Position numbers and translations under genes: made by a program. Below the pieces are notes generated by a model, which did no database searches, had not been told where the DNA came from, and was given only the letters and a program-made list of their open reading frames with translations. A stretch of DNA of 57,479 nucleotides. Origin: an uncultured Alphaproteobacteria bacterium (GTDB taxonomy: Bacteria > Pseudomonadota > Alphaproteobacteria > RF32 > CAG-239). Positions within the stretch are counted from its first letter, which is position 1. Each line of letters begins with the position of its first letter. Where the stretch lies: NCBI GenBank assembly GCA_944393225.1, contig CALXZK010000010.1, positions 1 to 57,479 on the forward strand. Reading direction: 5' to 3'. Below, piece by piece: positions 18,810-28,006 of the stretch.

Positions 18810-21628
18810 GCTTTTTTTATGAGCTTATCGCGCAAATATTTTGCAGTGTAACTGATTTCTGATTTTGCCACTTCTTCCGGTGTGCCTTGGGCAATGATTT
18901 GTCCGCCGCCGTCACCGCCTTCGGGACCAATATCAACAATATAATCTGCGGTTTTTATCACATCTAAGTTATGCTCAATCACAATAATCGAGTTACCTTG
19001 GTCAACCAAAGTTTGCAAAACTTTTAAGAGCTTGTTGATGTCTTCAAAATGAAGTCCGGTTGTCGGCTCATCCAAAATATAAAATGTTTTTCCGGTAGCA
19101 CGTTTGGAAAGCTCTTTTGAGAGCTTGATGCGTTGCGCTTCACCACCGGAGAGTGTGGTTGCCTGTTGTCCCAAATGAATGTAGCCCAGCCCCACTTTAC
19201 GCAAAAGTTCCAGACGGTTTTTGATAGACGGAATATTCTCAAAAAAGGCATAAGCCTCATCTACGGTCATGTCCAAAACATCGGCAATTGACTTGCCTTT
19301 ATATTTTATTTCCAAAGTTTCGCGGTTGAAACGTTTGCCTTTGCAAACATCACATTCTACATAAACATCCGGTAAAAAGTGCATTTCAATTTTGGTAACG
19401 CCATCACCTTTACAAGCCTCACATCGACCGCCGGCAACGTTGAATGAGAAGCGTCCGGCATTGTAGCCTCTGGCTTTGGATTCAGGAAGCCCTGCAAACC
19501 AATCGCGAATGTTGGTAAACAAGCCGGTATAAGTTGCCGGATTGGAACGTGGGGTTCTGCCAATCGGCGATTGGTCAATCTCAATGATTTTATCAATATT
19601 TTCCAAACCAATCAGTTTGTCATATTTGCCGGTGGTGTTGCGAGCTCCGTTCAGCTCTTTATTAATGGCTTGGCATAAGGTTTCCAAAATGAGTGATGAT
19701 TTACCACCGCCGGAAACACCTGTCACGCAAGTTAGCGTTCCCAAAGGTATTTTTAAGTCAACGTTTTTCAGGTTGTTGGTTCTGGCCCCCTTGACACCGA
19801 TAAATTTACCGTTGCCTTTGCGACGTATAGACGGAACTTCAATTTCTTTGACGCCGTTTAAATATTGTGCGGTCAAACTGTTGGGATTTTTTAATACTTC
19901 TTTGACTGTTCCTTCAGCGGTGATTTTTCCGCCGAGTTGTCCGGCTCCGGGACCCATATCAATCAGATAATCGGCGGCGCGAATGGCATCTTCATCATGC
20001 TCAACCACAATTACGGTATTGCCGATATCACGCAAACGGGTGAGGGTGGCGAGCAAGCGGTCATTATCTCTTTGATGCAGACCGATGGAAGGTTCATCCA
20101 AAACATATAAAACGCCGGTTAAACCTGAACCGATTTGAGAGGCTAGGCGGATACGTTGCGCTTCACCACCGGACAAGCTGCCCGATTGACGTGACAAAGT
20201 TAAATAATCCAAACCGACGTTGTTCAAGAAGGTTAATCTTTCAATGATTTCTTTTAAAATTTTATGCGCAATCTCTTGTTTTTTCGGACTTAATGTCGGC
20301 TCAATGCCGCTAAACCAAGTGAGGGCTTTTTGAATGGACATTTCGGAAGCATCCATAATATCCAAACCGCCGATTTTAACTGCCAAAGCCTCGGGTTTTA
20401 ATCTTTTGCCATGGCAAAACTCGCAAGGAGCGGCGGATTGATATTTAGAAAACTCTTCTCTTACCCAATCCGAATCACTTTCCAAGAAACGGCGCTCCAT
20501 GTTGGGAATGACACCTTCAAAAGGTTTCTCATTAACAAAACGAGAATAATACATCGGAACGCAGACATCACCGGAACCGTAAAGAATAACCTTGCGTGCA
20601 CTTTCGGGAAGTTCTTTCCATGGTGTGTGAACCGAAATGTGCAAAAATTCGGCCAAAGATTCTACAGTTTGGCGATAAAAAGCTGATTTTCCGCTGTCCC
20701 ATGGAGCAATGGCGCCTTGTGATAAAGATAGATTGGGGTTGGGAACAACCAATTCCGGATCCATATATAATTTGGCGCCGATACCATCGCAGTGCGGGCA
20801 AGCGCCTTGCGGGTTGTTAAAAGAAAAGAGGCGCGGCTCAATTTCTTCAATGGTGAAACCTGAAACCGGACAAGCAAATTTGGAAGAAAAAACGGTGCGG
20901 CTTTTATCGCTCATATTTTCGGCATAGACCAAGCCATCGCTTAATTTTAAGGCTGTTTCCAAAGATTGAGCCAAACGCTCGGAGATTTCTTCTTTAACAA
21001 TCAAGCGGTCGACCACAACTTCAATATCGTGTTTTTGATTTTTGTTTAGCTCCGGCACTTCTTCAATATCATAAATTTCGCCGTCGATTTTCAAGCGTTG
21101 GTAGCCTTGTTTTTGCAAGCTCTCGATTTCTTTTTTGAATTCGCCTTTTTTACCACGCGCGATTGGAGCCAACAACATTAACTTTGTTCCGAGCGGGAAG
21201 GAGATGATTTTATCAACCATTTGCGATACGGTTTGCGATTCAATCGGCAGCCCCGTGGCCGGAGAATAAGGCGTGCCGGCACGAGCCCACAATAAACGCA
21301 TATAGTCATAAATTTCGGTGACGGTACCAACGGTTGAACGCGGGTTGTGCGAGGTGGTTTTTTGCTCAATGGAAATGGAGGGAGATAAACCTTCTATCGA
21401 ATCAACATCGGGTTTTTTCATCAAATCCAAAAACTGGCGGGCGTAGGCAGACAAACTTTCAACATAGCGGCGTTGTCCTTCGGCATAGATGGTATCAAAA
21501 GCCAAAGAAGATTTGCCCGAGCCGGAAAGACCGGTAACAACGGTTAGCTGATTCTTGGGAATCTTGACATCAATGTTTTTTAAGTTGTGTTCTCTGCCAC
21601 CTTTGATTTCGATAAAATCGTTTGCCAT
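18806..21628 (-). CDS. uvrA: Excinuclease ABC subunit A (UvrA)
   Basis: UvrA dimers find bulky DNA lesions and load UvrB. The 940-residue protein has two ABC ATPase modules: Walker [10 protein letters not shown] near the N-terminus, a second GVSGGGKSS, two LSGGEAQRI signatures, and Walker B sites with [11 protein letters not shown] and [11 protein letters not shown]. It also has the Cys-rich zinc modules CPHCDGIG and CEFCHGKR in the first half, and CEACKGDG with CDVCKGKR in the second. I chose the [11 protein letters not shown] start because GAGG sits five bases upstream; a frame 51 bases longer has no ribosome site. A good promoter lies at 21667-21695. A possible LexA-like repeat (GTTT-N7-GTTC) lies between promoter and gene, so SOS control is possible but unproven. 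Confidence 0.98.
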   Translation of the reverse strand: MANDFIEIKGGREHNLKNIDVKIPKNQLTVVTGLSGSGKSSLAFDTIYAEGQRRYVESLSAYARQFLDLMKKPDVDSIEGLSPSISIEQKTTSHNPRSTVGTVTEIYDYMRLLWARAGTPYSPATGLPIESQTVSQMVDKIISFPLGTKLMLLAPIARGKKGEFKKEIESLQKQGYQRLKIDGEIYDIEEVPELNKNQKHDIEVVVDRLIVKEEISERLAQSLETALKLSDGLVYAENMSDKSRTVFSSKFACPVSGFTIEEIEPRLFSFNNPQGACPHCDGIGAKLYMDPELVVPNPNLSLSQGAIAPWDSGKSAFYRQTVESLAEFLHISVHTPWKELPESARKVILYGSGDVCVPMYYSRFVNEKPFEGVIPNMERRFLESDSDWVREEFSKYQSAAPCEFCHGKRLKPEALAVKIGGLDIMDASEMSIQKALTWFSGIEPTLSPKKQEIAHKILKEIIERLTFLNNVGLDYLTLSRQSGSLSGGEAQRIRLASQIGSGLTGVLYVLDEPSIGLHQRDNDRLLATLTRLRDIGNTVIVVEHDEDAIRAADYLIDMGPGAGQLGGKITAEGTVKEVLKNPNSLTAQYLNGVKEIEVPSIRRKGNGKFIGVKGARTNNLKNVDLKIPLGTLTCVTGVSGGGKSSLILETLCQAINKELNGARNTTGKYDKLIGLENIDKIIEIDQSPIGRTPRSNPATYTGLFTNIRDWFAGLPESKARGYNAGRFSFNVAGGRCEACKGDGVTKIEMHFLPDVYVECDVCKGKRFNRETLEIKYKGKSIADVLDMTVDEAYAFFENIPSIKNRLELLRKVGLGYIHLGQQATTLSGGEAQRIKLSKELSKRATGKTFYILDEPTTGLHFEDINKLLKVLQTLVDQGNSIIVIEHNLDVIKTADYIVDIGPEGGDGGGQIIAQGTPEEVAKSEISYTAKYLRDKLIKKA

Positions 21629-21666
21629 TTTTGCCTCGAATTTGTTTTTATTTTGTTCTTTGGCAT

Positions 21667-21695
21667 AATATAAACACATATTTTTTTTATGGCAA
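21667..21695 (-). promoter_or_regulatory. uvrA promoter
   Basis: On the minus strand TTGCCA and TATATT are separated by 17 bases, 38 bases upstream of the chosen uvrA start. A GTTT-N7-GTTC repeat at 21644-21658 lies just downstream and differs by one base from the alphaproteobacterial LexA box. Confidence 0.6.
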
Positions 21696-21737
21696 TAAGA
21701 ATCCTCATAATTTTTTCATGAATTTTAGACAAAATGA

Positions 21738-21766
21738 TTGACAAGCTGCGTGGAATATGTTACACA
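21738..21766 (+). promoter_or_regulatory. Probable promoter of the ATP-grasp cassette
   Basis: A perfect -35 TTGACA is followed after 17 bases by TACACA, a weak -10. The leader would be about 155 bases long and contains a possible leader peptide and a small hairpin (CCGC-GAGGT-GCGG, about 21892-21904). Confidence 0.45.
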
Positions 21767-21775
21767 ATCGCCACT

Positions 21776-21856
21776 ATGATGAATATTGAGATTTTACATA
21801 TAGAGTCTATAAGACTTTCTCTCCGACGCTCCTTGGGGGCTGATATTTTATTTTAA
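21776..21856 (+). CDS. Possible 26-residue leader peptide before the ATP-grasp gene
   Basis: An ATGATG start opens a 26-codon frame that ends 74 bases before the ATP-grasp start, inside its long leader. The peptide has a run of alternating Ile/Leu/Ser/Arg residues (SIRLSLRRSLGADILF). It has no clear ribosome site. Arg/Ile/Leu-rich leader peptides can act as translational attenuators, but this is only a candidate. The region between its stop and the main gene is T-rich with one short hairpin. Confidence 0.3.
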   Translation: MMNIEILHIESIRLSLRRSLGADILF

Positions 21857-21930
21857 ATTTTTTTAATCCGTTTTTTATGTTTGTTTTTTTGCCGCGAGGT
21901 GCGGTTTCCTAAAATTTTTGGAGGGAAAAT

Positions 21931-23622
21931 ATGTTTTCCGATTTGAGTAAAAAAGTTAAAGTTTTGTTTGATGATACTGTTGCTAATTTGAGCAAAGATG
22001 ATGTTTTGTTTGTAATGCCGGCTTTTTATCCGCAACGTGGCGGAATTTTGGAAGAAGTGGTAGCAAAAGGCGGAAAAGCCATTATTGCCGGCGGTGCACC
22101 CAAACAGCAGCTTTTTAAGGGCATTGTGCAGTACAGCCCCGGTTTTGATACCACAGGTATCAGCGAAACCCCTAAAGAAATTCATGAAATTGTCAGTGCC
22201 ATCCCGTCAGAAATCGTCAAAGGCAAAAAGGTGGCTCTGTTTGTGGAAGCACCGGTCGGAAAATATTGGTCCGGCAACCTCAAGCTCAAAGGTGCCTATA
22301 TTGTGGCTTCCAATGAACAAAATTTGCGTCTTTTCTTTGAAGAAAAAACAAATTTGCAGAAAATTTTGTTTGAAGCCGGTTTGCAAGATTGTTTTATTCC
22401 TTCCGAAGTGGTGGATGTAAAAGATTTGTCCGAGCAAGATATGGATAAGCTTTATGCCAAATATCAAGGTCAAAGCGGCAAAGTAGTTATTCAATCTTGC
22501 GGTGCCGAAAACTTTGAAAGCGGTGGCGGTAAAGGAACCAGCATTGTTTCTGACTTTGAAGCATTCAAGCAAAATCTTGCTCAACAAAAGGGTAGTGTGA
22601 AAATTGCTAAATGCATTGAAGGCTTTTGCAGCAATATGTCTATGTTTGTCGGCAATTTGGTGGCTGACGAGAAAACAAAAAGCATGAGCAAAGGTATGCT
22701 CGGTGCTAAAGATGATGCATTTAATCCCGATACCATTTATTCTTTGCTCGGCAAAGGTCAAGAGCTCGGCATTAATGACGATAATACGGTCGTTTTAGCT
22801 GCTCGAGCTTCCTTAAAAGCAATCGGTGATAAAAATTTAACCCGCAGCCCGTCTAACGGCGTTGGTAACTCTTTGGGATATGATTTTCCAGAAGAAATTA
22901 ATGCCAAAGTCGGTGAAATTGCACAAAAACTCGGCTCTTTAATGGCAAAATGCGGCAAAGTCGGTTTGTGTGGTGCCGATTTGATTATTGATAAGAATAA
23001 CCATATCTATATCAACGAAGTTAATGATCGTCAACAAGGTCCGACCGAACAACTGAGCTTAGATGCCGAACATTCCGGTTTGGTCGGTATTCACCGTTTG
23101 GCTTTCTTGGCAAGTTATGCCGATTGCACCAAGCCTGAGGTGATGGAAGTGTTTAAGGAAGTGAAAGATAATTCTGATACTTTGTATCGTCAATCTTTGC
23201 AAAGCGATGGCACCTTCTACATCAAAATGATGGGCAAGCAAAAAGGTACGGCAACTTCGGTTATTGATATTAACCCCGGAATTTATGCCCTTGATAAACA
23301 AGCCGATGGTTCTTGGAAATGGGATTTTTCCAAAAATTATGAATCCGGCACCAATATTGATTTATCTCAACCGCGAATTTATGCCGGTTTGGCCGGAATC
23401 AGTTTGAAAAAAGGTCAACAAGTTCCGAGTGGGGCGCAAATTTTGCGTATTGTCGGTAAGGCTAAAAACGGCTCATCTCCGTTTATGATTTCAGATAACA
23501 AAGTGGTCTTAAACAAAAAATGGTTGCCAATCGTTAATAGTTTGTATACATCTTTATTTGGTAAAGATTACAATAAACAAATTTTGATGACAAACTTTAA
23601 CGATGAAACAACACATGATTGA
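21931..23622 (+). CDS. ATP-grasp ligase-like protein
   Basis: The 563-residue protein has a Rossmann-like pre-ATP-grasp domain (about 1-120), an ATP-grasp fold (about 140-400) and a C-terminal beta-rich domain like that of biotin carboxylases (about 430-540). The ATP-grasp part shows the glycine-rich loop SGGGKGTSIV (about 197-206) and the metal-binding stretch GADLIIDKNNHIYINEVNDRQQG (the ADLIID...INEVNDR pattern of carboxylate-amine ligases). Such enzymes activate a carboxylate as acyl phosphate and join it to an amine or thiol; the substrates here are unknown. GGAGGG precedes the ATG. It overlaps the zinc-deacylase gene by 20 bases, so the two must be co-translated. Confidence 0.8.
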   Translation: MFSDLSKKVKVLFDDTVANLSKDDVLFVMPAFYPQRGGILEEVVAKGGKAIIAGGAPKQQLFKGIVQYSPGFDTTGISETPKEIHEIVSAIPSEIVKGKKVALFVEAPVGKYWSGNLKLKGAYIVASNEQNLRLFFEEKTNLQKILFEAGLQDCFIPSEVVDVKDLSEQDMDKLYAKYQGQSGKVVIQSCGAENFESGGGKGTSIVSDFEAFKQNLAQQKGSVKIAKCIEGFCSNMSMFVGNLVADEKTKSMSKGMLGAKDDAFNPDTIYSLLGKGQELGINDDNTVVLAARASLKAIGDKNLTRSPSNGVGNSLGYDFPEEINAKVGEIAQKLGSLMAKCGKVGLCGADLIIDKNNHIYINEVNDRQQGPTEQLSLDAEHSGLVGIHRLAFLASYADCTKPEVMEVFKEVKDNSDTLYRQSLQSDGTFYIKMMGKQKGTATSVIDINPGIYALDKQADGSWKWDFSKNYESGTNIDLSQPRIYAGLAGISLKKGQQVPSGAQILRIVGKAKNGSSPFMISDNKVVLNKKWLPIVNSLYTSLFGKDYNKQILMTNFNDETTHD

Positions 23623-24565
23623 TTATTCAACAAAAAAACATAAAATCTTAACTGCCGGCGGCGCAACGGAACTGTGCTTGAATGAGTTTGTTTATAAAGC
23701 ACCTGCCGCAGGAAAAGTTTTGTATATTCAATCCGGCTTGCATGGTGGCGAAACCTCACAATGGGTTTTGTATCAGCTCCATTCTTTTTTAATGAATAAT
23801 CTTAAATGCGGTGAGGTTCATATTGTTCCTTATGCCAATCCAATGGCGTGGATGCAACGCACCTATTTTTCCACTTTTGGAAAATTCAGCTTGCTTGACG
23901 GTAAAGATTTTAATCGTTGCTTCCCCGGAAAAAAGGACGGAGATGTTAACGCGCGTGTTTGTGCCGCTATTTTTGATTTGGCAGCCAAAGCCGATTTTGT
24001 TTTAGATTTACACACCTCAAAAAGCTCTAATCCGTTTGCCATTTATACCAAATTTGAATATGAGCCAATGGTCAAGGCTTGTGGTTTGCCCTATAATCAA
24101 TATTCCGATGATGCCAGCATTCCATCTTTGCACGGCACGTTTAATGCCGCATTGGACAGAGCCGGTGTGGCCAACATCACCATTGAATGCGGTAGCCATA
24201 ATGAATATGATGACAACAAAATCACCGCCGTTTTCAATGGTATTTGTTCCATTTTGGTAGAGTTGAATTTGGTTGAGAAATCTCTAACAAAAACTTTACA
24301 ATCTCCAGTCTATCGTTTTGAAAAAAGAAACAAAATTTTTTCTCCGGCTTGCGGCTTGTTCAAGCCTGAAAAAGAGCTGGGCGGCAAAGTTAAGCAAGGT
24401 GAGATTATAGGTTTTATTGCCGATGCTTCAAATTTGGCAGAGATGATTGAAATTAAAGCACCTATGAACGGTGTGTTACAAGTGCTGACTGCCGGACATA
24501 TCGTCTGGGAAGGAGATGTTTTGGCAGAGATTGTTCCCGAAGATGATTTGCATTTGATTTCTTAA
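23603..24565 (+). CDS. Succinylglutamate desuccinylase/aspartoacylase-family zinc hydrolase
   Basis: The 320-residue protein has the M14-like zinc site of the AstE/AspA family: HGGE (His ~47, Glu ~50), the conserved Asn/Arg in DGKDFNRCFPG, DLHT (about 131-134) and a catalytic Glu in TIECGSHNEYDD. The C-terminal 80 residues form a biotinyl/lipoyl-like beta-barrel (GGKVKQGEIIGFIAD...IKAPMNGVLQVL), typical of the family. These enzymes remove an acyl group from an amino acid or open a peptide-like amide bond. Overlap with the ATP-grasp gene by 20 bases implies that one makes and the other breaks or trims related amide bonds. Starts at 23603 and 23615 are both possible and neither has a good ribosome site. 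Confidence 0.88.
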   Translation: MKQHMIDYSTKKHKILTAGGATELCLNEFVYKAPAAGKVLYIQSGLHGGETSQWVLYQLHSFLMNNLKCGEVHIVPYANPMAWMQRTYFSTFGKFSLLDGKDFNRCFPGKKDGDVNARVCAAIFDLAAKADFVLDLHTSKSSNPFAIYTKFEYEPMVKACGLPYNQYSDDASIPSLHGTFNAALDRAGVANITIECGSHNEYDDNKITAVFNGICSILVELNLVEKSLTKTLQSPVYRFEKRNKIFSPACGLFKPEKELGGKVKQGEIIGFIADASNLAEMIEIKAPMNGVLQVLTAGHIVWEGDVLAEIVPEDDLHLIS

Positions 24566-24634
24566 TCCAAATAAAGGCTTGCAAAAAGAGAAAAAGAAAT
24601 TATTATGAAAGGTTGTATTTAAACCAAACTGTTT

Positions 24635-25762
24635 ATGAATTGTATGTTTAAAATTTTGACCAAAATAATTTTGTGTTGCGGTGTTGTTCTGCCGTCAATA
24701 GCTTTTGCTGATGTTAATATTGCCGTTGTTGCACCTTTGGCCGGCGATTATGAAAATATCGGCAAAGAACTTGTCAGCGGTGCACGAATTGCCGTAAACG
24801 AGATTAACCACAACGGAGGTCTGAATGGCGAAAAAGTGAACCTTGTGGTGGTTGATGACCAATGTAACGACAGTTTGGCTATATCTACCGCGCAAATGAT
24901 TGCGGTTAATTCTTCTCCTAAAGATAAAATGAATTTGGTGATAGGTCCTTATTGCCAAAATGCCTTGAAAGATGTTTCCGCTATTTATAAAAAAGCAAAG
25001 ATTTTGCAAATTGTTCCCACTTCAATCAGCGGCTATGAATTAGTTAATAAACCCAATAGCACCATTGCCTTGGTGGGCAACAGTGAGCAGCAGAGTTTGG
25101 CTTTCTTTACATATTATCTTAAAACATTTGATTTGCAAAAGATGGCGCTGGTTTATAACGGAGCCAATAAAGAGATTGTCGGTGTGGCATCTGCTTTGCA
25201 GGAAGAGTTTTTCAAAGCCGGAAAAATGCTCGATTTCAAAAGCTATAATTTCACTTCTTATGATGGAGATTATGAGCAGTTGGCGGAAGATATTTTAGAA
25301 GACAAAAGCAAAGTGGTTTTGATTTTGGGTAATCGAAAAGAAGTAACAAAATTGGCAAAAGAATTGAAATCGGAAGATGAAGATTTGGCTGTTTTTGTAA
25401 ACAGATATCAAATTGAAGGTTATTATGGTAAAAAAATGGGCAAATATGCTAACGGAACGTATTTTCTTTCTTTGCCGACCTTAAAGGAAAATACCGAGTT
25501 TACCGAAACACTCGTGAAAATGCGTTTGCTCGGTATTGAGCCGGAAGGCTTGAGTGTCTATTCTTATTCTGCCGTAAAACTTTGGGCAGATATGGTGGAA
25601 AAAGCAGATTCTTACAAGTTTGACAAGTTGGCTGCTTTGGCAAAAAATGTGACGCTTGATACGGCTTGGGGTGAAGAAACTTTTGTGAACGGAATGCCAA
25701 AATCTCCCGTAAATTATAGTATTTATCATCTTAATAACGGGGAATATACACAGGTTTATTGA
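24635..25762 (+). CDS. Periplasmic binding protein, branched-chain amino-acid (LivJ) type
   Basis: A 375-residue exported protein with a signal peptide (about residues 1-25, ending SIAFA) and a type 1 periplasmic-binding fold. The start VNIAVVAPLAGDYENIGKEL and GARIAVNEINHNGGLNGEKV are characteristic of LivJ-like receptors for amino acids, amides or short peptides. No permease or ATPase gene is adjacent, so it must share a transporter elsewhere or act as a sensor. It follows the deacylase by 69 bases on the same strand and may be part of the same unit. The start is uncertain (24635 or 24644). Confidence 0.85.
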   Translation: MNCMFKILTKIILCCGVVLPSIAFADVNIAVVAPLAGDYENIGKELVSGARIAVNEINHNGGLNGEKVNLVVVDDQCNDSLAISTAQMIAVNSSPKDKMNLVIGPYCQNALKDVSAIYKKAKILQIVPTSISGYELVNKPNSTIALVGNSEQQSLAFFTYYLKTFDLQKMALVYNGANKEIVGVASALQEEFFKAGKMLDFKSYNFTSYDGDYEQLAEDILEDKSKVVLILGNRKEVTKLAKELKSEDEDLAVFVNRYQIEGYYGKKMGKYANGTYFLSLPTLKENTEFTETLVKMRLLGIEPEGLSVYSYSAVKLWADMVEKADSYKFDKLAALAKNVTLDTAWGEETFVNGMPKSPVNYSIYHLNNGEYTQVY

Positions 25763-25841
25763 TTTTTGTTTCTTTCTCTTTTTTTATCTATATAATCAGT
25801 AGCAGTTTTTTTAATTTTTTTGATAAAAGTAAGGTGATATT

Positions 25842-26306
25842 ATGGTCAGCAGCATTAATAAAGTGATTTTGGTCGGAAATTTGGGAGCAGATCCTAAAGT
25901 CAGCAATACGGCTAACGGTACCAAAATTGTTAATTTGAATATTGCAACTTCCGATGTTTGGAAAGATAAAGCCTCCGGTGAACGTAAAGAAAGAACAGAG
26001 TGGCATCGCGTGGTGATTTTTAACAGCCAGTTGGCCGATATTGCCGAAAGATATTTGCGCAAAGGTTCCAAGGTTTATCTGGAAGGTCAACTCCAAACAC
26101 GCAAATGGGAAGACAACAACGGACAAGAACGCTACACGACCGAGATTGTTTTGCAAAACTATTCCGGTACATTGGTATTGTTAGATGGTCGTGGCGATGG
26201 TGTTCCGGCCGGCGGTAACGATGTTTTCTCCGGTTCTGCTTCTTCCGGTTGGGATTCTGCTCCAGCCGCTCCGGCAGCCGATTTGGATGATGATATTCCG
26301 TTTTAA
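25842..26306 (+). CDS. ssb: Single-stranded DNA-binding protein
   Basis: SSB coats single-stranded DNA in replication and repair. The 154-residue protein has the OB fold (about 5-110, [42 protein letters not shown]), a Gly/Ser/Ala/Pro linker and the acidic tip DLDDDIPF that recruits partner proteins. AAGGTGAT lies before the ATG. A consensus -10 (TATAAT, 25791-25796) sits upstream, with only a poor -35. It is followed by a perfect terminator. Confidence 0.97.
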   Translation: MVSSINKVILVGNLGADPKVSNTANGTKIVNLNIATSDVWKDKASGERKERTEWHRVVIFNSQLADIAERYLRKGSKVYLEGQLQTRKWEDNNGQERYTTEIVLQNYSGTLVLLDGRGDGVPAGGNDVFSGSASSGWDSAPAAPAADLDDDIPF

Positions 26307-26322
26307 GGTATAAAATAGAAAC

Positions 26323-26361
26323 AAAAAAAGAGAAAAGCTTGCATGCTTTTCTCTTTTTTTG
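26323..26361. terminator. Rho-independent terminator after ssb
   Basis: A perfect 16-bp stem (AAAAAAAGAGAAAAGC and its complement) around TTGCAT, with T runs on both strands. It serves ssb and the convergent FHA gene. Confidence 0.92.
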
Positions 26362-26382
26362 TTTTGAGGGTGCTCATTTAAT

Positions 26383-26904
26383 TTATAATGATACGTAAGT
26401 ACCATTGAGAGAGCAGTCGTACAGTACATATTTTCCCGTTGTTGTTTTTCCGATATAGCAATGAATACGAGAATAGATTGTATCGTTTACCAATATAACA
26501 TTGCTATCTGTATTTCTTCCAACGGTAAAGGCATCGCCGATTTCCAACAACTTTATCTCTTCTTTATGACGAGATAAGTCTATGATTGTGCTTTCACTAA
26601 TCACAATCTGAGGAATGTTGTTTTCTGAAAAAGTGGCGACAATTTTTCTTTCACGCCCATTGTTTTTTATCAATCCTTTTACCTCGGCTTCTGTTTTGAA
26701 GCATTCGGCAAATTGGACGCTGTTGAATACTTTATCTGGAAATTCTTTTAAGTATACGTTTGTATACCAAGGGTGAACTTCCATCTTGACTAGATGGTAT
26801 TTCTTTCCTTTTTGTACCAAATTGCCATTAGGAAAATAATTTCCATTTTCCACTCTTTTACAAATAACTTCTCTCGCAGTGCCATTTTCAATGTTTAGTT
26901 CCAT
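26383..26904 (-). CDS. FHA-domain protein
   Basis: The C-terminal part (about residues 118-172) is a forkhead-associated domain with the key residues GRNTDSNVI, the Ser-Arg-x-His phosphothreonine pocket (YSRIHCYIG) and the CSLNGTYV ending. FHA domains bind phosphothreonine peptides. The N-terminal ~75 residues form a separate small domain (YHLVKMEVHPWYTNVYLKEFPDKVFNSVQF) that I do not recognise. No ribosome site is visible; the start is preceded by an A-rich run. A protein kinase-like gene at 46.4 kb is a pseudokinase, so the phosphorylating partner is not identified here. Confidence 0.75.
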   Translation of the reverse strand: MELNIENGTAREVICKRVENGNYFPNGNLVQKGKKYHLVKMEVHPWYTNVYLKEFPDKVFNSVQFAECFKTEAEVKGLIKNNGRERKIVATFSENNIPQIVISESTIIDLSRHKEEIKLLEIGDAFTVGRNTDSNVILVNDTIYSRIHCYIGKTTTGKYVLYDCSLNGTYVSL

Positions 26905-27001
26905 TTTTTTTGTTTTTTTGGGTTAGACATTAATTATGCTTACTCTTCAGAAAAATTATTATTCTCCGAGTTCCCTCAAAAAATTCAAACTTCCTAAAAT
27001 A

Positions 27002-27036
27002 ATAAACATAACCTTACTTTTCTCAGTTATGTTTAT
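27002..27036. other. A/T-rich inverted repeat in a gene-free stretch
   Basis: An 11-bp perfect stem (ATAAACATAAC / GTTATGTTTAT) with a 13-base loop lies between the FHA gene and the next minus-strand gene. It may be a weak terminator for the latter or an operator. The rest of 26905-27090 shows only A/T-rich sequence and one TAGACAAAA element (27061-27069). Confidence 0.4.
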
Positions 27037-27090
27037 ATCATATTTGAAAAGATATGTAAATAGACAAAATTGTGAAAATTTGTTGCAATA

Positions 27091-27867
27091 TTATTTTTTC
27101 TTTGGTTTTTCAATCAGCGGGGTGGGGGTAGGGGTTTCGAGCATTTTTTGCACGGCATAGTTATAATCTTGTGGGGCAAAAAGCAAATTGACCAGTTCCA
27201 TCGGGTTTTTGCCGGAGGCAATTTGTTGACGTGCAATTTCTGCGGCGGTTTCTTTGACAATGGCATTGCGAAAAGCTTCTTGGGCGCTTTCTTTGTTGGC
27301 AACATCTTTGCTTTGTTTATGTTCATAGAATTTGCGTTCAAAACGAGCAAATTCATAAACAGGGTGTCCGCCTTTTTGATAATCTTCCAAATCTTGATGA
27401 AAGGTTTTGGCATCCATTAGTGCGCGAATGCCTTTACCGTCTTTGTCACGATAAATCATCCAATCGCAGACAAGCTCAATGTTCAAGGCTTTATCAACTT
27501 CTTTTTCCGAGATGTTTTTGAAAGTGATGTTTTTGATGTTGCCATCGATTGTTTCAATATTGATATTGGCTTCAAAATATTCTTTGTTGTAGCTCTTGGG
27601 GGCGCGCGGGTTCATCAGAGAGCGGCTTAAGCAAAGAGCAACCAAAGCCACTTTTAGTTCTTGATTGGCCATATAGGCAATTTTGCGCGGGTCTCTTTTG
27701 ACTTCCCAGTCATCCAAAACTTGTTTAACGCTAAAGATATTGAGCTGGTGCAACAACTCTAATTGTTCTTCATCTAAGGCAATATCGGATTGAATTTGCT
27801 GATTGCAATTTTTCTCAATAATTTTGTTAATGGCATCATCAATGAGTTGTTGTTTATTATCTGTCAT
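27091..27867 (-). CDS. Unknown cytoplasmic protein, 258 aa
   Basis: I do not recognise the family. The protein has no signal peptide or membrane helix, is mostly helical and acidic at the N-terminus, has a charged middle (YEFARFERKFYEHKQSKD) and ends in a Pro/Lys tail (PTPTPLIEKPKKK). The start giving MTDNKQQL is preferred since AAAAGG lies ten bases upstream; a longer frame of 19 residues has no ribosome site and would overlap a promoter region. It is divergent from the Trp-repeat gene. Confidence 0.7.
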   Translation of the reverse strand: MTDNKQQLIDDAINKIIEKNCNQQIQSDIALDEEQLELLHQLNIFSVKQVLDDWEVKRDPRKIAYMANQELKVALVALCLSRSLMNPRAPKSYNKEYFEANINIETIDGNIKNITFKNISEKEVDKALNIELVCDWMIYRDKDGKGIRALMDAKTFHQDLEDYQKGGHPVYEFARFERKFYEHKQSKDVANKESAQEAFRNAIVKETAAEIARQQIASGKNPMELVNLLFAPQDYNYAVQKMLETPTPTPLIEKPKKK

Positions 27868-27943
27868 ATCTATAGCCTTTTTAATATTTTGATAAATCAG
27901 ATAATAGCATATTTTTTGCGGCAATTCTACATAAATTTTTTAT

Positions 27944-27971
27944 TTGACAAAGCTCAGTTTTTGCATATTAT
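27944..27971 (+). promoter_or_regulatory. Strong sigma70-type promoter for the Trp-repeat gene
   Basis: Perfect TTGACA, 16-base spacer, TATTAT. The predicted start of transcription gives a leader of about 30 bases that is A/T-rich and has no Shine-Dalgarno sequence. Confidence 0.75.
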
Positions 27972-28006
27972 ACACCACGAATTATTTATTATTTTATTTT
28001 AAGCTT

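Noticed and set aside
21857..21930. Riboswitch in the ATP-grasp leader.
   Set aside because: Pairing is weak and no known riboswitch core was recognised; only a leader peptide and a small hairpin can be pointed at.
26336..26347. AAGCTTGCATGC looks like the HindIII-SphI end of a cloning vector polylinker.
   Set aside because: It is the centre of a perfect 16-bp terminator stem after ssb; the flanks are normal genomic sequence.
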